Origin: Syntrophotalea acetylenivorans
GTDB lineage: Bacteria > Desulfobacterota > Desulfuromonadia > Desulfuromonadales > Syntrophotaleaceae
Length of the DNA: 64,000 nt
Direction: 5' to 3'
NCBI RefSeq assembly: GCF_001887775.1
Contig: NZ_CP015519.1
Coordinates: forward strand, 1,736,001-1,800,000
This document shows, piece after piece, positions 8,824 through 17,694 of the stretch. Position 1 is the stretch's first letter, and the number at the start of each line of letters is the position of its first letter. The notes beneath the pieces were generated by a model, which searched no databases, was not told the origin of the DNA, and saw nothing but the letters and a program-made list of their open reading frames with translations. The translations under genes and the position numbers were made by a program.

Positions 8824-9201
8824 TTATTGGGCTTGCTTGCGATTAATTTCGTCACGCAGCATATCGATGCTTTTCTGCAGTTCGGCCACTGCTTGTTGCG
8901 ACTTTGCCGTAGCAGACTTCGCCTCCGCCAATTTGGCATCGACTTCCGCCTCCTGCAATAGACGTTTTGCGGTCACATTATCTTTAGACTGCATGGCCTG
9001 CTTAGCCTGATTAATTTTGTCTTGTGCCGCCTTCAACTCCACAGGAGCGTATTCATAAGCACCCGCAGCCGTTGCCTCCTCCACAGCCTCGGTTGCCAAC
9101 GCCATCTGGCTATCTGGCGGTTGCACAGCAGGAGCGCAGGACGATAAAATAAGCAGGCTCAAACCTAACAATGGGGCTTTTTGCTTCAGACCGGTCTTCA
9201 T
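8824..9201 (-). CDS. Small DUF4398-like lipoprotein
   Basis: A protein of 125 residues with a signal peptide ending LILSSC (lipid-attached Cys 22), then an almost entirely alpha-helical, alanine/lysine/glutamine-rich coiled coil. That pattern matches DUF4398 proteins, which often sit beside OmpA-domain lipoproteins, as here. It may pair with the coiled coil of its downstream neighbour in the cell envelope, but that is inference. The ATG at 9201 follows GGAGGAGCGATCA; a longer start 15 nt upstream would swallow this ribosome site. A TATAAT box reads leftward at 9254-9259, but I see no matching -35 hexamer. Confidence 0.8.
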   Translation of the reverse strand: MKTGLKQKAPLLGLSLLILSSCAPAVQPPDSQMALATEAVEEATAAGAYEYAPVELKAAQDKINQAKQAMQSKDNVTAKRLLQEAEVDAKLAEAKSATAKSQQAVAELQKSIDMLRDEINRKQAQ

Positions 9202-9906
9202 TGATCGCTCCTCCATAAAATGGATTGTTATGAACTTTAAACCCGTGACTTAAATTATATCCACTATTTTTATGGTGTGGGAGCAAGGCTGAATTTTTCT
9301 ACCAGATGAACAGAAAAGGTTATACAAAATACTCCTATGACCTTACGCCCGTCGATGATAATTTGCAGCAAGACCAACAACATATACGTCAAGTTGGCGA
9401 CGGTCACCGCCGCGCCTGACAGGGAGGATGTAGCGGTGGAAAAAACTTCTCTAACAACCGGACCGAGCCAGCGAGTTCACCATACCGTTCAAGGTACAGA
9501 GAATTTGTTTCGCGCAACAGCGCAACGAAAACCCAACATATTATTTCCCTCGCTTGAGATTAGCCAATGGAGTTCTGATCTTAAATACGCCGGGTGCTAA
9601 AACAGGCATATCGGGACGCAACGATGCACCCCAACATCAGTAGAAGAAGGCGACGGTCAACGACGATCCCACCTTCTATTAAGACAACGATGTCGTTACA
9701 AATCCATCTTATTCAGGAGGTGACCGAACTGCCCATACCGTTTGCTGAAAAGTGCGTCGTTCTGCAACGCTCCGACGGCGCCCGCTGTCAACAGGAAAAC
9801 AAACTTGTGGCACGTTATCTCGGCTGATTGACCGGTAAATGACCAACAAAAAGTCCCTGCGAATTTCCCCGAGGCACAGCTCCGGAGACTCTCCCTTCAT
9901 TCTCGC
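9202..9906. other. 0.7 kb stretch with no supported gene, possible decayed sequence
   Basis: I find no recognisable gene on either strand. Small frames exist. One of 37 codons (9306-9419) reads protein-like (MNRKGYTKYSYDL, glutamine-rich after that) but lacks a ribosome site. A GTG at 9436 after GGGAGG opens 54 codons to 9600. An ATG-started frame covers 9594-9827. None matches a family I know, and composition is mixed. It may be remains of a gene, or promoter/leader sequence for the leftward lipoprotein pair at its left edge. No long inverted repeats or tRNA were seen. Confidence 0.4.
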
Positions 9907-10812
9907 TCAACAGAACCACGGATTATCCGGCGAATAGCCAGTGAATCGGCCCCGCAGAGGGGTGGCGTGCCGGGCCTCTATGACTGAGTGGATCTTGAAT
10001 TCCACCAGCCGCTCGGCGCCGGGAATGGCAGCGGCGCGCTCTGGATCCGAGATGATCGTTGCGGTGCCGGACAGTTGCAGGATGTCTCCCTGATCGAAAT
10101 CGATGAACAGCAATCCGGCCTGGGGATTCTCTCTGAGATTGCCGAGAGTATTGAACATACCGTTGCCGTTGTATTCGGGCCAGAGCAGGGCCTGCTCGTC
10201 GGTAGCCTGTACAAACCCGGGGAAACCACCGCGGTGGGAGACATCGGCACCGCTCTGGGGGTGGAAACTCGCTATAAAGAAGGTATCCACCTGGCTCACT
10301 TGCTGAATAATCTCATCATTTAGAGAGGTCATCTGACGGACCGTAGCCGCAGCCGGAGCATCCTGCCTCAACTCGCATTCCCGCGCCTGGATGTAGCGAG
10401 GACAATTGGCGTAGACCTGCCGCGTATGCACGGCGAAACCTCCTTTTCTCATCCTTACAGTGCCGTTGATCCGCAAGCGACGCCGGGTAACGAAGTCGAT
10501 CAGCAACAAACCGACCTCGCTGTTATCGTAAAGATTCTGCTGCAATGGATCGCTTGACTTCGGCAAAGCCTCAACGCGTAGAGTCTGTTCGTCTTCTACC
10601 GCCATGAACCCCGCCGGGCCGCACAATAGAGAAGCCCACACCTGGCCCTGGTCACCGACCGAAGCCAATACCAGCAAAGATTGGCTGTGGATAAAGTCTA
10701 CATACCGATGAGAGATGACGGGCAGTACGGTGCGCTCCATACTGGCCGCTAGCTTGCGGGCCCCGGCCTGCTTCTGAATATCGATCTCACCGCGATGGTA
10801 GACAGTAGTCAT
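9907..10812 (-). CDS. Pyridoxamine 5'-phosphate oxidase-fold (flavin-binding split barrel) protein, two-domain
   Basis: A protein of 301 residues with two consecutive PNPOx-like split-barrel regions. The first is at about 45-150 (FIHSQSLLVLASVGDQGQVW, then GLLLIDFVTRRRLRINGT). The second is at about 180-280 (FFIASFHPQSGADVSHRGG, then AGLLFIDFDQGDILQLSGTA). Such proteins usually bind FMN, F420 or haem, and several reduce or detoxify small molecules; the substrate cannot be told from sequence. The ATG at 10812 has GAGGGG upstream, whereas the longer frame to 10974 crosses probable promoter DNA. It sits alone between a gene-poor stretch and an EAL protein gene on the same strand, 274 nt away. 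Confidence 0.75.
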   Translation of the reverse strand: MTTVYHRGEIDIQKQAGARKLAASMERTVLPVISHRYVDFIHSQSLLVLASVGDQGQVWASLLCGPAGFMAVEDEQTLRVEALPKSSDPLQQNLYDNSEVGLLLIDFVTRRRLRINGTVRMRKGGFAVHTRQVYANCPRYIQARECELRQDAPAAATVRQMTSLNDEIIQQVSQVDTFFIASFHPQSGADVSHRGGFPGFVQATDEQALLWPEYNGNGMFNTLGNLRENPQAGLLFIDFDQGDILQLSGTATIISDPERAAAIPGAERLVEFKIHSVIEARHATPLRGRFTGYSPDNPWFC

Positions 10813-11086
10813 GGGCTGCCCCTCATCTGTCTTTCTTGATCTGCAAAACTTTTGCATCCTGTACAAGTTTACAACATTGAAAACCTTGGGACAAACCGCC
10901 GCCAATATTCTCAGCAAGCGGCACTCCCCCTGAAGGCCAACTCCCGCATGCTCCTTACCCGTAACCTGGATCAAACCGCCTACAATAATCTGTGCACCGA
11001 ATAGGTCAAAAAGTACCGCCCGGCGAGACGTCCGGTGTGTTTTCCCCTCTGTACCTAAAACAGATTGAGCTTAGATCCCAACCGGA

Positions 11087-12688
11087 CTAAGCAAAAGCCC
11101 CAATCCGTCGGCCAATGGGGGGATCGTAAAATCCGAGGATGTCACTGGGGCAACAATCTTGTTGATGTTCTGCGCTGGACATCAGATATGCGGTAAAAGC
11201 TTTTGCGCTAAGAGGCCGGTTGAAAAAATATCCTTGAAGATCAGTGCAGCCGTTGCCGGCCAAAAAGGTTGCCTGCTCCTCGGTCTCCACCCCCTCGGCA
11301 ATAACACTCAGTTTAAGTTGTTTGGCCATGGAGATGATCGCCTGTACAATTGCTGTACTATCGGGGCAGCGTTCGAGATCCTGGACAAAAGAGCGATCTA
11401 TCTTCAGGCTGTCGATGGGTAACTTTTTCAGATAGCTTAGAGATGAATAGCCCGTGCCGAAATCATCGACGGAGATTTTCACTCCCATATTCCGCAATTG
11501 GTTGAGTTTCTCCGTCGCTTCCCGGATATCGAGCATAAGGATATTTTCGGTAACTTCCATTTCCAGCCAGCAAGGGTCAAGCTTCGACTCCCGGAGCATT
11601 CGATAGACCATTACCTCAAAATTTGGATTGAACAGTTGTCGCGGGGAGAGGTTTATCGCTACCCGGAAGGGTTCAACCCCCGCATCCTGCCATTGTCTGA
11701 CCTGGGTGCAAACTTCTCGGATAACCCACTCGCCAATCGATTCGATCATGCCCGTCGCTTCGGCAATTGGAATAAATTCGGCGGGAGAAACATTTCCTAA
11801 TTCAGCGTTGTTCCAACGCAGCAAAGCCTCGCAACCGATCATTTGATTGGAAATGCACTCATGCATCAGGCCGGACCTGTCGACATCATTGCGGCAGGAC
11901 ATCCTGTACTGGGGCTGGTAATGGAGGGAAAATTCATTTTTCTCCAAAGCCTTGCGCAACAAGTTCTCCAGTTGAAGCTGGCGTGATGCTTTCGCATGCA
12001 ACGCATCACAGAAAAACCGGGAGGTGTTTCGACCCGCTTCTTTGGCCTTGTTCATTGCCGCATCGGCATTTTTTAACAGGCTCACGGCATCGTCCCCCCC
12101 CTGGGGATAACGGGTTATACCGATGCTGATGGTCAAAAACACCTCCTGCCCTTCGATACAAAAGGGCTCCCGCAAGGCGGCCATCATACTTGCCACGATG
12201 GTCTCGATCTCTTTATCCCCTGTGACCTTTGGCAGAAGCAGGAAAAAGCGGTCGCCGCCTTTGCGTGAAAGGATACTGTCGGAGTCCAGCACCGCACCGA
12301 TTCTCTCGGCAAATAAGCTGAGCAAGCGATCACCGGCCTCGTGGCCAAAGGCATAATTCACGTTGCGAAAACGATCGATATCGAAGAACAGAACCGCAAA
12401 GGAATGCCTCGAATCTTTGGCACGTTCCAAAATGACGGCAAGCTGTTCATTGAACAATCTCCAACTGGGGAGATTAGTTAATGGATCATAAAAAATGATC
12501 TGTCGGAGCCTCTCGACGATCTTCTTGTAGGCCAACACTTGTTGGCCAAGGGGGATAGCCCCCTGCACCAGATCGCAAACATCCGAGTTCAGCAGAGCCT
12601 CTCGAGGAATTTTAGCTTCTCCCGCTGCGCCAGCATCGTTAATCCACCCTGTTACTTTACAAGGGGTTGCCTTAATATCTCGGTTCAT
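11087..12688 (-). CDS. GGDEF-EAL protein with degenerate GGDEF (GGDRF)
   Basis: A soluble cyclic-di-GMP protein of 533 residues. A short N-terminal helix leads into a GGDEF domain at about 62-225 (DPLTNLPSWRLFNEQL), whose signature is GGDRF at 144-148: the catalytic glutamate is replaced by arginine. Cyclase activity is therefore probably lost, though the domain may still bind GTP and regulate. The EAL phosphodiesterase domain (about 240-510) keeps EALLRW at 286, VAINLSPRQL, E-x-TE-N and DDFGTGYSSLSYL, so it should hydrolyse c-di-GMP. About 20 extra residues lie between QPQ and EALLRW. No sensor domain or membrane segment is seen. Confidence 0.9.
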   Translation of the reverse strand: MNRDIKATPCKVTGWINDAGAAGEAKIPREALLNSDVCDLVQGAIPLGQQVLAYKKIVERLRQIIFYDPLTNLPSWRLFNEQLAVILERAKDSRHSFAVLFFDIDRFRNVNYAFGHEAGDRLLSLFAERIGAVLDSDSILSRKGGDRFFLLLPKVTGDKEIETIVASMMAALREPFCIEGQEVFLTISIGITRYPQGGDDAVSLLKNADAAMNKAKEAGRNTSRFFCDALHAKASRQLQLENLLRKALEKNEFSLHYQPQYRMSCRNDVDRSGLMHECISNQMIGCEALLRWNNAELGNVSPAEFIPIAEATGMIESIGEWVIREVCTQVRQWQDAGVEPFRVAINLSPRQLFNPNFEVMVYRMLRESKLDPCWLEMEVTENILMLDIREATEKLNQLRNMGVKISVDDFGTGYSSLSYLKKLPIDSLKIDRSFVQDLERCPDSTAIVQAIISMAKQLKLSVIAEGVETEEQATFLAGNGCTDLQGYFFNRPLSAKAFTAYLMSSAEHQQDCCPSDILGFYDPPIGRRIGAFA

Positions 12689-12886
12689 AACCTTTTCCGT
12701 TTCGCCAAAAGCATTGTTGTCTGCCCCTTAGGTAACCGCACGCTTTAAAGAGTATTGTCGCCTCTTTTAAAGGGTCTTTAAAGGCAAGTCCTGAATTGCA
12801 GAAGGACACTTTAGAAACCGTCGATATTCGTTTTTGCGTTTTTGCAATGCGGGCCGTCTGCTATGACGGCCCGCCAATTCATGGTT

Positions 12887-14995
12887 TCAATATCTTCCAA
12901 ATTCCGAGCTATCCAATGCAATCATTTCGCTGGGATCTGCGGGCTGGGGCAGCATTGTTCTGGCCGCGATCGCCATGGGGACTTGCGGTTCGTTACTCTG
13001 CCAGGCAGCGCCCCCCTTCGGTGTCGGCAAAGCCGAAGCTGTATTAGCTTGGGCCAGTTTAAAACGACCCAGCATACCCCGCATCTGTTCAGCCTGAGCG
13101 GAAAGCTCTTCCGCTGCGGCGGCGCTCTCTTCAGCGTTTGCCGTGTTCTGCTGGGTCACTTGATCGATTTGACCGAGGCCCTGATTGATTTGACCAATGC
13201 CTTCGGACTGCTCGTTGGAGGCTGCGGCTATCTCACCGACCAAATCCGTAACCTTGGAGATTTCATTTACGATCCCTTGCAGGGATGCGGCAGTTTCATC
13301 GGCTACTGCTGCACCATCCTTAGCCTTCGCCACTGAACCATCGATCAACTCTTCTGTTTCCTTAGCAGCTTGAGCACTGCGGGCGGCCAGGTTACGCACC
13401 TCTTCCGCCACTACGGCAAAGCCCTTGCCGTGCTGGCCGGCCCGGGCCGCTTCCACTGCCGCATTGAGAGCCAATAGGTTGGTCTGGAAGGCAATTTCAT
13501 CGATGACCCTGATAATCTTCGATATATTCTGCCCCGCCTGATTGATGTCTGCCATAGCACTGACCATGCCCTGCATCTGCTGGTTGCCCTGCTCGGCGAC
13601 ATTTTTGGCACTGCCAACCAACTGATTAGCCTGGGCTGCATTCTCTGCATTGAGTCTCGTTTGGGAGGCCAACTCTGTCATGGATGCGGCAATCTCCTCC
13701 AGTGAAGCGGCGGATTCCGTAGCTCCCTGAGAAAGACTCTGGCTTGAATCGGAGACCTGTACCGAACCGGACGCAATCTGTTCACCGGACAGTTGAATCT
13801 GGCCGATCAGTGCCGCCAAGTTGGCCACCATCCCTTTCAAAGCCCTGCCCAGATGGTCCTGTTCAGAAGCAACTGGAACCTCCACTGTAAGGTCGCCGCC
13901 GGCAATAGCCTCGGCCACCTGCGCCTTTTGGTGCAAGCCTTCGGCCATGGAATCCAGGGCCGACGCCAGCTGGCCGATCTCATCGTTGCGCTTCAGGTTC
14001 AAGCGCTTAGACAGATCGCCAGCGCGGACGGTTTCTGCAAATTCAACCCCGCTTTTCAGACTCCTGACGATGGGATTAACAACCAGCACGATCACCAGGG
14101 TGGCTATTGAGATAACAAGCACAGCAATCAGAATGTTTTCGTTGCGGATTTCCCTGGCCGAGGCAAAGATGTCGTTTGTCGATGCTCCAACGCCGACTGT
14201 CCACCCAGTTAAATTGTCGGTACTAAAAGCGACGAGCTTTTCCATATCGTTGAAGGTATAGGTAAGAAGCCCGGTTTTCATCTCGGCTATTTTTTTACCC
14301 CAATCTAAATCCTGAAAGTTTGTTACCAGAATCGCATTTTTATCCGGATGAGCCGCTACCAGGCCATTGCGTGCCATCAAATAAGCGTACCCTTCCTGGC
14401 CGACCTTCACCGGGTCGATTACCCGGCTGGAAAAGCTGGTAAGATCCACGGCGCCATACAAAACCCCCAGAACCTTGCCAGCTTGCGCAATCGGCAAAGC
14501 CAGAACACAAATCGGTTTGCCAGTGACTTTGCTGGCCAAGACATCGGATATTGCAGACCGGCCGGATAGCGCCTTTTTAAAATAATCCCGATCCGCCACA
14601 TTCACCTGACCAACGAGGCTTGAATCCGAAGCTGCCACCGTCTGTCCGCTGGCATCGGCCAGGGCAAGAAATTCGTAGTAACTGTATTTTTGTGCAAAGT
14701 CTCGCATTCCTTTGCCAGAAACCTGTGAAGCATCAATGTTATTGCTTGTGACGGCAGCGACAAAGGAAGACTCATTGGCCACCCTCAAGGCCTCGATATC
14801 GACTTGCAGGTCCCCTATCCATGCCTCAATCTGGTTGCTGATACTTGCCGCAATTTGTACGATCTGACCGGTCATGGCATCCTGAATGGCGCTTTTTGAC
14901 GACCGATAAGAAAGTACCGTAGCTACTAACATCCCAACGGCAATTACGGTCAGAGTCGGCAACAGAAAACGTCCACGCAATTTCATTTTGAACAT
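12887..14995 (-). CDS. Methyl-accepting chemotaxis protein (dCache, HAMP)
   Basis: A chemoreceptor of 702 residues. TM1 is at about 9-29, followed by a periplasmic dCache_1 sensor domain (about 35-275; note [21 protein letters not shown] and [11 protein letters not shown]). TM2 is at about 283-305, followed by HAMP (about 305-360) and a signalling domain with the hairpin tip [26 protein letters not shown]-like sequence. It lacks the C-terminal NWETF-type CheR pentapeptide. The ATG at 14995 has AGGAGGG 8 nt upstream. It is the third gene of a leftward set after a pseudo-receiver and CheW, so this receptor probably has a dedicated coupling protein. The dCache ligand is unknown. Confidence 0.95.
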   Translation of the reverse strand: MFKMKLRGRFLLPTLTVIAVGMLVATVLSYRSSKSAIQDAMTGQIVQIAASISNQIEAWIGDLQVDIEALRVANESSFVAAVTSNNIDASQVSGKGMRDFAQKYSYYEFLALADASGQTVAASDSSLVGQVNVADRDYFKKALSGRSAISDVLASKVTGKPICVLALPIAQAGKVLGVLYGAVDLTSFSSRVIDPVKVGQEGYAYLMARNGLVAAHPDKNAILVTNFQDLDWGKKIAEMKTGLLTYTFNDMEKLVAFSTDNLTGWTVGVGASTNDIFASAREIRNENILIAVLVISIATLVIVLVVNPIVRSLKSGVEFAETVRAGDLSKRLNLKRNDEIGQLASALDSMAEGLHQKAQVAEAIAGGDLTVEVPVASEQDHLGRALKGMVANLAALIGQIQLSGEQIASGSVQVSDSSQSLSQGATESAASLEEIAASMTELASQTRLNAENAAQANQLVGSAKNVAEQGNQQMQGMVSAMADINQAGQNISKIIRVIDEIAFQTNLLALNAAVEAARAGQHGKGFAVVAEEVRNLAARSAQAAKETEELIDGSVAKAKDGAAVADETAASLQGIVNEISKVTDLVGEIAAASNEQSEGIGQINQGLGQIDQVTQQNTANAEESAAAAEELSAQAEQMRGMLGRFKLAQANTASALPTPKGGAAWQSNEPQVPMAIAARTMLPQPADPSEMIALDSSEFGRY

Positions 14996-15078
14996 GGCCT
15001 TACCCTCCTGTTAGATGTTTCTTGTTCTTTTCGGACAAATTATTTCAAGCCAGACACAGTTGCTGACAAACGGTAAAT

Positions 15079-15561
15079 CTAACAATTGAATAGTGGTTTA
15101 ACATCCAGCAACACCTTGACACTGTCGCCAACCTTTCCAAGACCGCAGACATAGCTCTCTGGGCCGCCCCCATTGGCAGCGGCTGGCGGTTCTACTTGCT
15201 CGGCTGGGATTTCCAGCACTTCGTTGACCCGGTCGACAATTAATCCCGTGATCCGCCCTTCAACATCGGTCACGATCACACAGGTTCGATCATCATAGGC
15301 TTCTTCCCCTAATCCGAAGCGAATCCGACCATCCATCAAAGGAATGATCTTGCCGCGCAGATTGATCACCCCTTTCATAAACGGAGGTTGATTGGGAACC
15401 GCTGTGATTTTCTGCAGACCCACGATTTCCACTACATGGCAAATCGCGATGCCGTAATCTTCACTCCCCAGCCTGAAGGTCAGGTAGCGTCCTTCCTGAC
15501 TGTCCTCCATCCCATCCAGTGCAGCGCTGTCTTCTACCGCGAGATTACTCCGGTTCTCCAT
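15079..15561 (-). CDS. cheW: Chemotaxis coupling protein CheW
   Basis: About 160 residues with a single CheW domain: YLTFRLGSEDYGIAICHVVEIVG at the start, the PPFMKGVINLRGKIIPLMD core, and the GLIVDRVNEVLEI strand. CheW links receptors to the CheA kinase. The ATG at 15561 is better placed than the GTG 9 nt earlier, because AGGGGGAG ends right at that GTG but 9 nt before the ATG. It lies 83 nt upstream of the MCP gene on the same strand. No cheA, cheR or cheB is in the window, so the core complex is encoded elsewhere. Confidence 0.92.
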   Translation of the reverse strand: MENRSNLAVEDSAALDGMEDSQEGRYLTFRLGSEDYGIAICHVVEIVGLQKITAVPNQPPFMKGVINLRGKIIPLMDGRIRFGLGEEAYDDRTCVIVTDVEGRITGLIVDRVNEVLEIPAEQVEPPAAANGGGPESYVCGLGKVGDSVKVLLDVKPLFNC

Positions 15562-15597
15562 AACCTTCACTCCCCCTAAATACAGATTTCAAACAAT

Positions 15598-15975
15598 CTA
15601 AATTCGACCGAATATTTTTTTTGTTTCAACAGTAATATTGGTTGTATTGCAGAAATATATGTTTTCTGTTCGGTACAGGTTGTCGAAAGAGTCCGACTCG
15701 GACGGTAAGCAAGGGTCTCTTTCAGCGATGAGTATTTTTACTTGTTGTGGAATCTTTCTTAAGAAATCAAAACCTTTTTGCGTGATACGTGAAAGCTCGG
15801 TACCTGAAAGCACCAACATGTCGAAATTGCGAATGAAATACCGGTAAATGTCATTTAAGTTGATGGCCTCTTCCATACTTCTGACCAGACTCACTTCAAA
15901 ACCTGCCAACTGCAACACAAAGGATATATTTTCATTTAAGGTATCTGTGCTTCCTACCAACAAAATTCTTTCCAT
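15598..15975 (-). CDS. Receiver-like domain protein lacking the phospho-acceptor (pseudo-receiver)
   Basis: A protein of 124 residues. The start MERILLVGSTDTLNENISFVLQLAGFEV follows the CheY-fold opening, but the acidic pair after beta-1 is replaced (GSTD rather than DD). The beta-3 strand reads FDMLVLSGTEL, with serine where the phospho-aspartate should be. The end, VKILIAERDP, resembles beta-4. I therefore read it as a degenerate receiver that cannot be phosphorylated normally. The ATG at 15975 has GGAGA upstream. Its place directly before cheW and an MCP suggests a regulatory role in that chemosensory unit. A diverged, unrelated Rossmann-like domain cannot be excluded. Confidence 0.65.
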   Translation of the reverse strand: MERILLVGSTDTLNENISFVLQLAGFEVSLVRSMEEAINLNDIYRYFIRNFDMLVLSGTELSRITQKGFDFLRKIPQQVKILIAERDPCLPSESDSFDNLYRTENIYFCNTTNITVETKKIFGRI

Positions 15976-16125
15976 TGGCAATCTCCGTTTTACAAACGTA
16001 AGGTAAACGAACAACCACAGCCGCCCGGTCATGCATATACTTAGCAAGCCAGATGCCAACAACATAAAAACACGTAAGATGCTGATTTATATTGATTTTT
16101 AACCGATCAATTCGACTTTAAACCG

Positions 16126-16159
16126 CGAAACCCCCGCAACCAAAGTTGCGGGGGTTTCG
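16126..16159 (-). terminator. Hairpin downstream of the sigma54 activator gene
   Basis: A perfect 15-bp stem, CGAAACCCCCGCAAC (16126-16140) and its complement (16145-16159), with a CAAA loop. It is 111 nt past the end of the leftward activator gene and before the pseudo-receiver gene. There is no clean T-tract on either side, so it could be a strong attenuating hairpin rather than a classic terminator. A second smaller inverted repeat (AGTTGC/GCAACT) lies near 16212-16227. Confidence 0.7.
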
Positions 16160-16269
16160 TAGCAAACTACCGAAAAGCAGCAAAAAGCCTGGGGCACAAA
16201 GCAGTGCAGCCTAAGTTGCCTGCGCAACTCTGGTTGCACCCTTTTCAAGAGGGGGAGAAAAAGGGAAAG

Positions 16270-17694
16270 TCAGCTGGTGAGTTTTTTCAGACGTTTGCTC
16301 AAAGCCTGACGGGTGATACCAAGTAGCCCTGCGGCAATAGTTTGGTTCCCCTGGGCACGTTTCATCGCTTCGGCGACCAACATCTCAGCATTCTCGGCAA
16401 GGGTCGGCAACCGTTCCGAAAAGAGGACCCCGGCAGCGGCTTCCTGGCCCGAATTGGCAGGGCTTACTTGGCCATTTTCCGGCCGGGCCTCACTCAACAC
16501 CCGTTTAAAAGAATCCATCGACAGAACACCCGACTCATGGAGAGAAATGGCATCATAAACCATGGCTCGCAGTTCCCTAACATTACCCGGGAAGTGGTAA
16601 GTCGCCAAAAGGACCGGTAACTCACTCGGTGGAGTCGGTTTTTTCTTGCTCATCGCCTGGGCGGCTTCTTCAAAAAAATGGTCAAGCAGCAGGGGAAGGT
16701 CTTCCCGTCGCTCTTGCAAGGACGGAACATGAACATGGTGGGCGCAGAGCCGGTAATAAAGGTCTTTACGGAAATGCCCTTTAGCCTGACTTGCCGCAAG
16801 ATCGACATTGGTAGCTACCACAATACGAGCCCGCAGTTTCTGTGGATAATCACTGCCAAGAGGGTAATATTCCCCCTCCTGCAACAGACGCAGCAACTTC
16901 ACCTGTGAGGCTGCGCTCAGATCACCGATTTCGTCCAGAAACAAAGTGCCCGAGCCTGCCTTGGCGATCATTCCGCCGCGGGTTTGCTCAGCTCCGGTAA
17001 ATGCCCCCTTGGCGTGTCCGAACAGGGTATCGGAAAAGACATTGTCATCCAAGCCGGCGACATTCACCGCAACCCAGGGTTCGTCTGCGCCACGCAATTC
17101 ATGAACAGCCCTTGCGACCAGCTCCTTGCCAACACCGCTTTCTCCCGTTACCAACAGTGGTTCAGGACTGTGAGCCACGGCCTCCAGATACTGGAAAAGG
17201 GCTTGCATCCGCCTGTTGCGAGTGACAATACCGGCAAAAGCCCCAGGATTATCCAGACGGTCTTGCAAGACGCGCTCTTTCAGGCGAACATTCTCCTGCT
17301 GCAAGCGCTGGTATTCGAGGGTACGCTCTATACTGGCAATCAGCCGCTCGGTATCATCGGATTTGATAAAATAATCCCGCGCCCCGTTCCGCATACAACG
17401 CACCGCAGTCTCAATCTGATTAACACCGCTGACCACAATGACCGGAATCTCCGGATAATCCCTGACAATCATCGACAGCAACTCTTCACCTGAGAGATGC
17501 GGCATGGTCAAATCGAGCAGTATCATGCTGACTTGAACCGACGCCAGAAGCTCCATGACTTCACGGCTGTCTTCGCACCTGAGAACATTGTTTATTCCCG
17601 CATCCTTTTTCAGCGTCAGCGAAAGGCTACGTAGCCAGGCGGCTTCATCATCCACCGAGAGCAATGGGATATTCGGAAATTTGGGGGAACTCAT
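16270..17694 (-). CDS. Sigma54-dependent response regulator (NtrC family)
   Basis: A protein of 474 residues with three domains. The receiver (about 8-125) has phospho-acceptor Asp 61 in MILLDLTMP. The AAA+ activator domain (about 155-385) has Walker A GESGVGKE, the sigma54-contact loop GAFTGA and Walker B GTLFLDEIGD. A Fis-type helix-turn-helix closes the protein (NQTIAAGLLGITRQALSKRL). Its ATG overlaps the stop of the upstream sensor kinase (ATGA), so kinase and regulator are a coupled pair. It should activate sigma54 promoters; which ones cannot be told. The only clear sigma54 elements in the window precede amt and the glutamate synthase operon, far away. Confidence 0.93.
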   Translation of the reverse strand: MSSPKFPNIPLLSVDDEAAWLRSLSLTLKKDAGINNVLRCEDSREVMELLASVQVSMILLDLTMPHLSGEELLSMIVRDYPEIPVIVVSGVNQIETAVRCMRNGARDYFIKSDDTERLIASIERTLEYQRLQQENVRLKERVLQDRLDNPGAFAGIVTRNRRMQALFQYLEAVAHSPEPLLVTGESGVGKELVARAVHELRGADEPWVAVNVAGLDDNVFSDTLFGHAKGAFTGAEQTRGGMIAKAGSGTLFLDEIGDLSAASQVKLLRLLQEGEYYPLGSDYPQKLRARIVVATNVDLAASQAKGHFRKDLYYRLCAHHVHVPSLQERREDLPLLLDHFFEEAAQAMSKKKPTPPSELPVLLATYHFPGNVRELRAMVYDAISLHESGVLSMDSFKRVLSEARPENGQVSPANSGQEAAAGVLFSERLPTLAENAEMLVAEAMKRAQGNQTIAAGLLGITRQALSKRLKKLTS

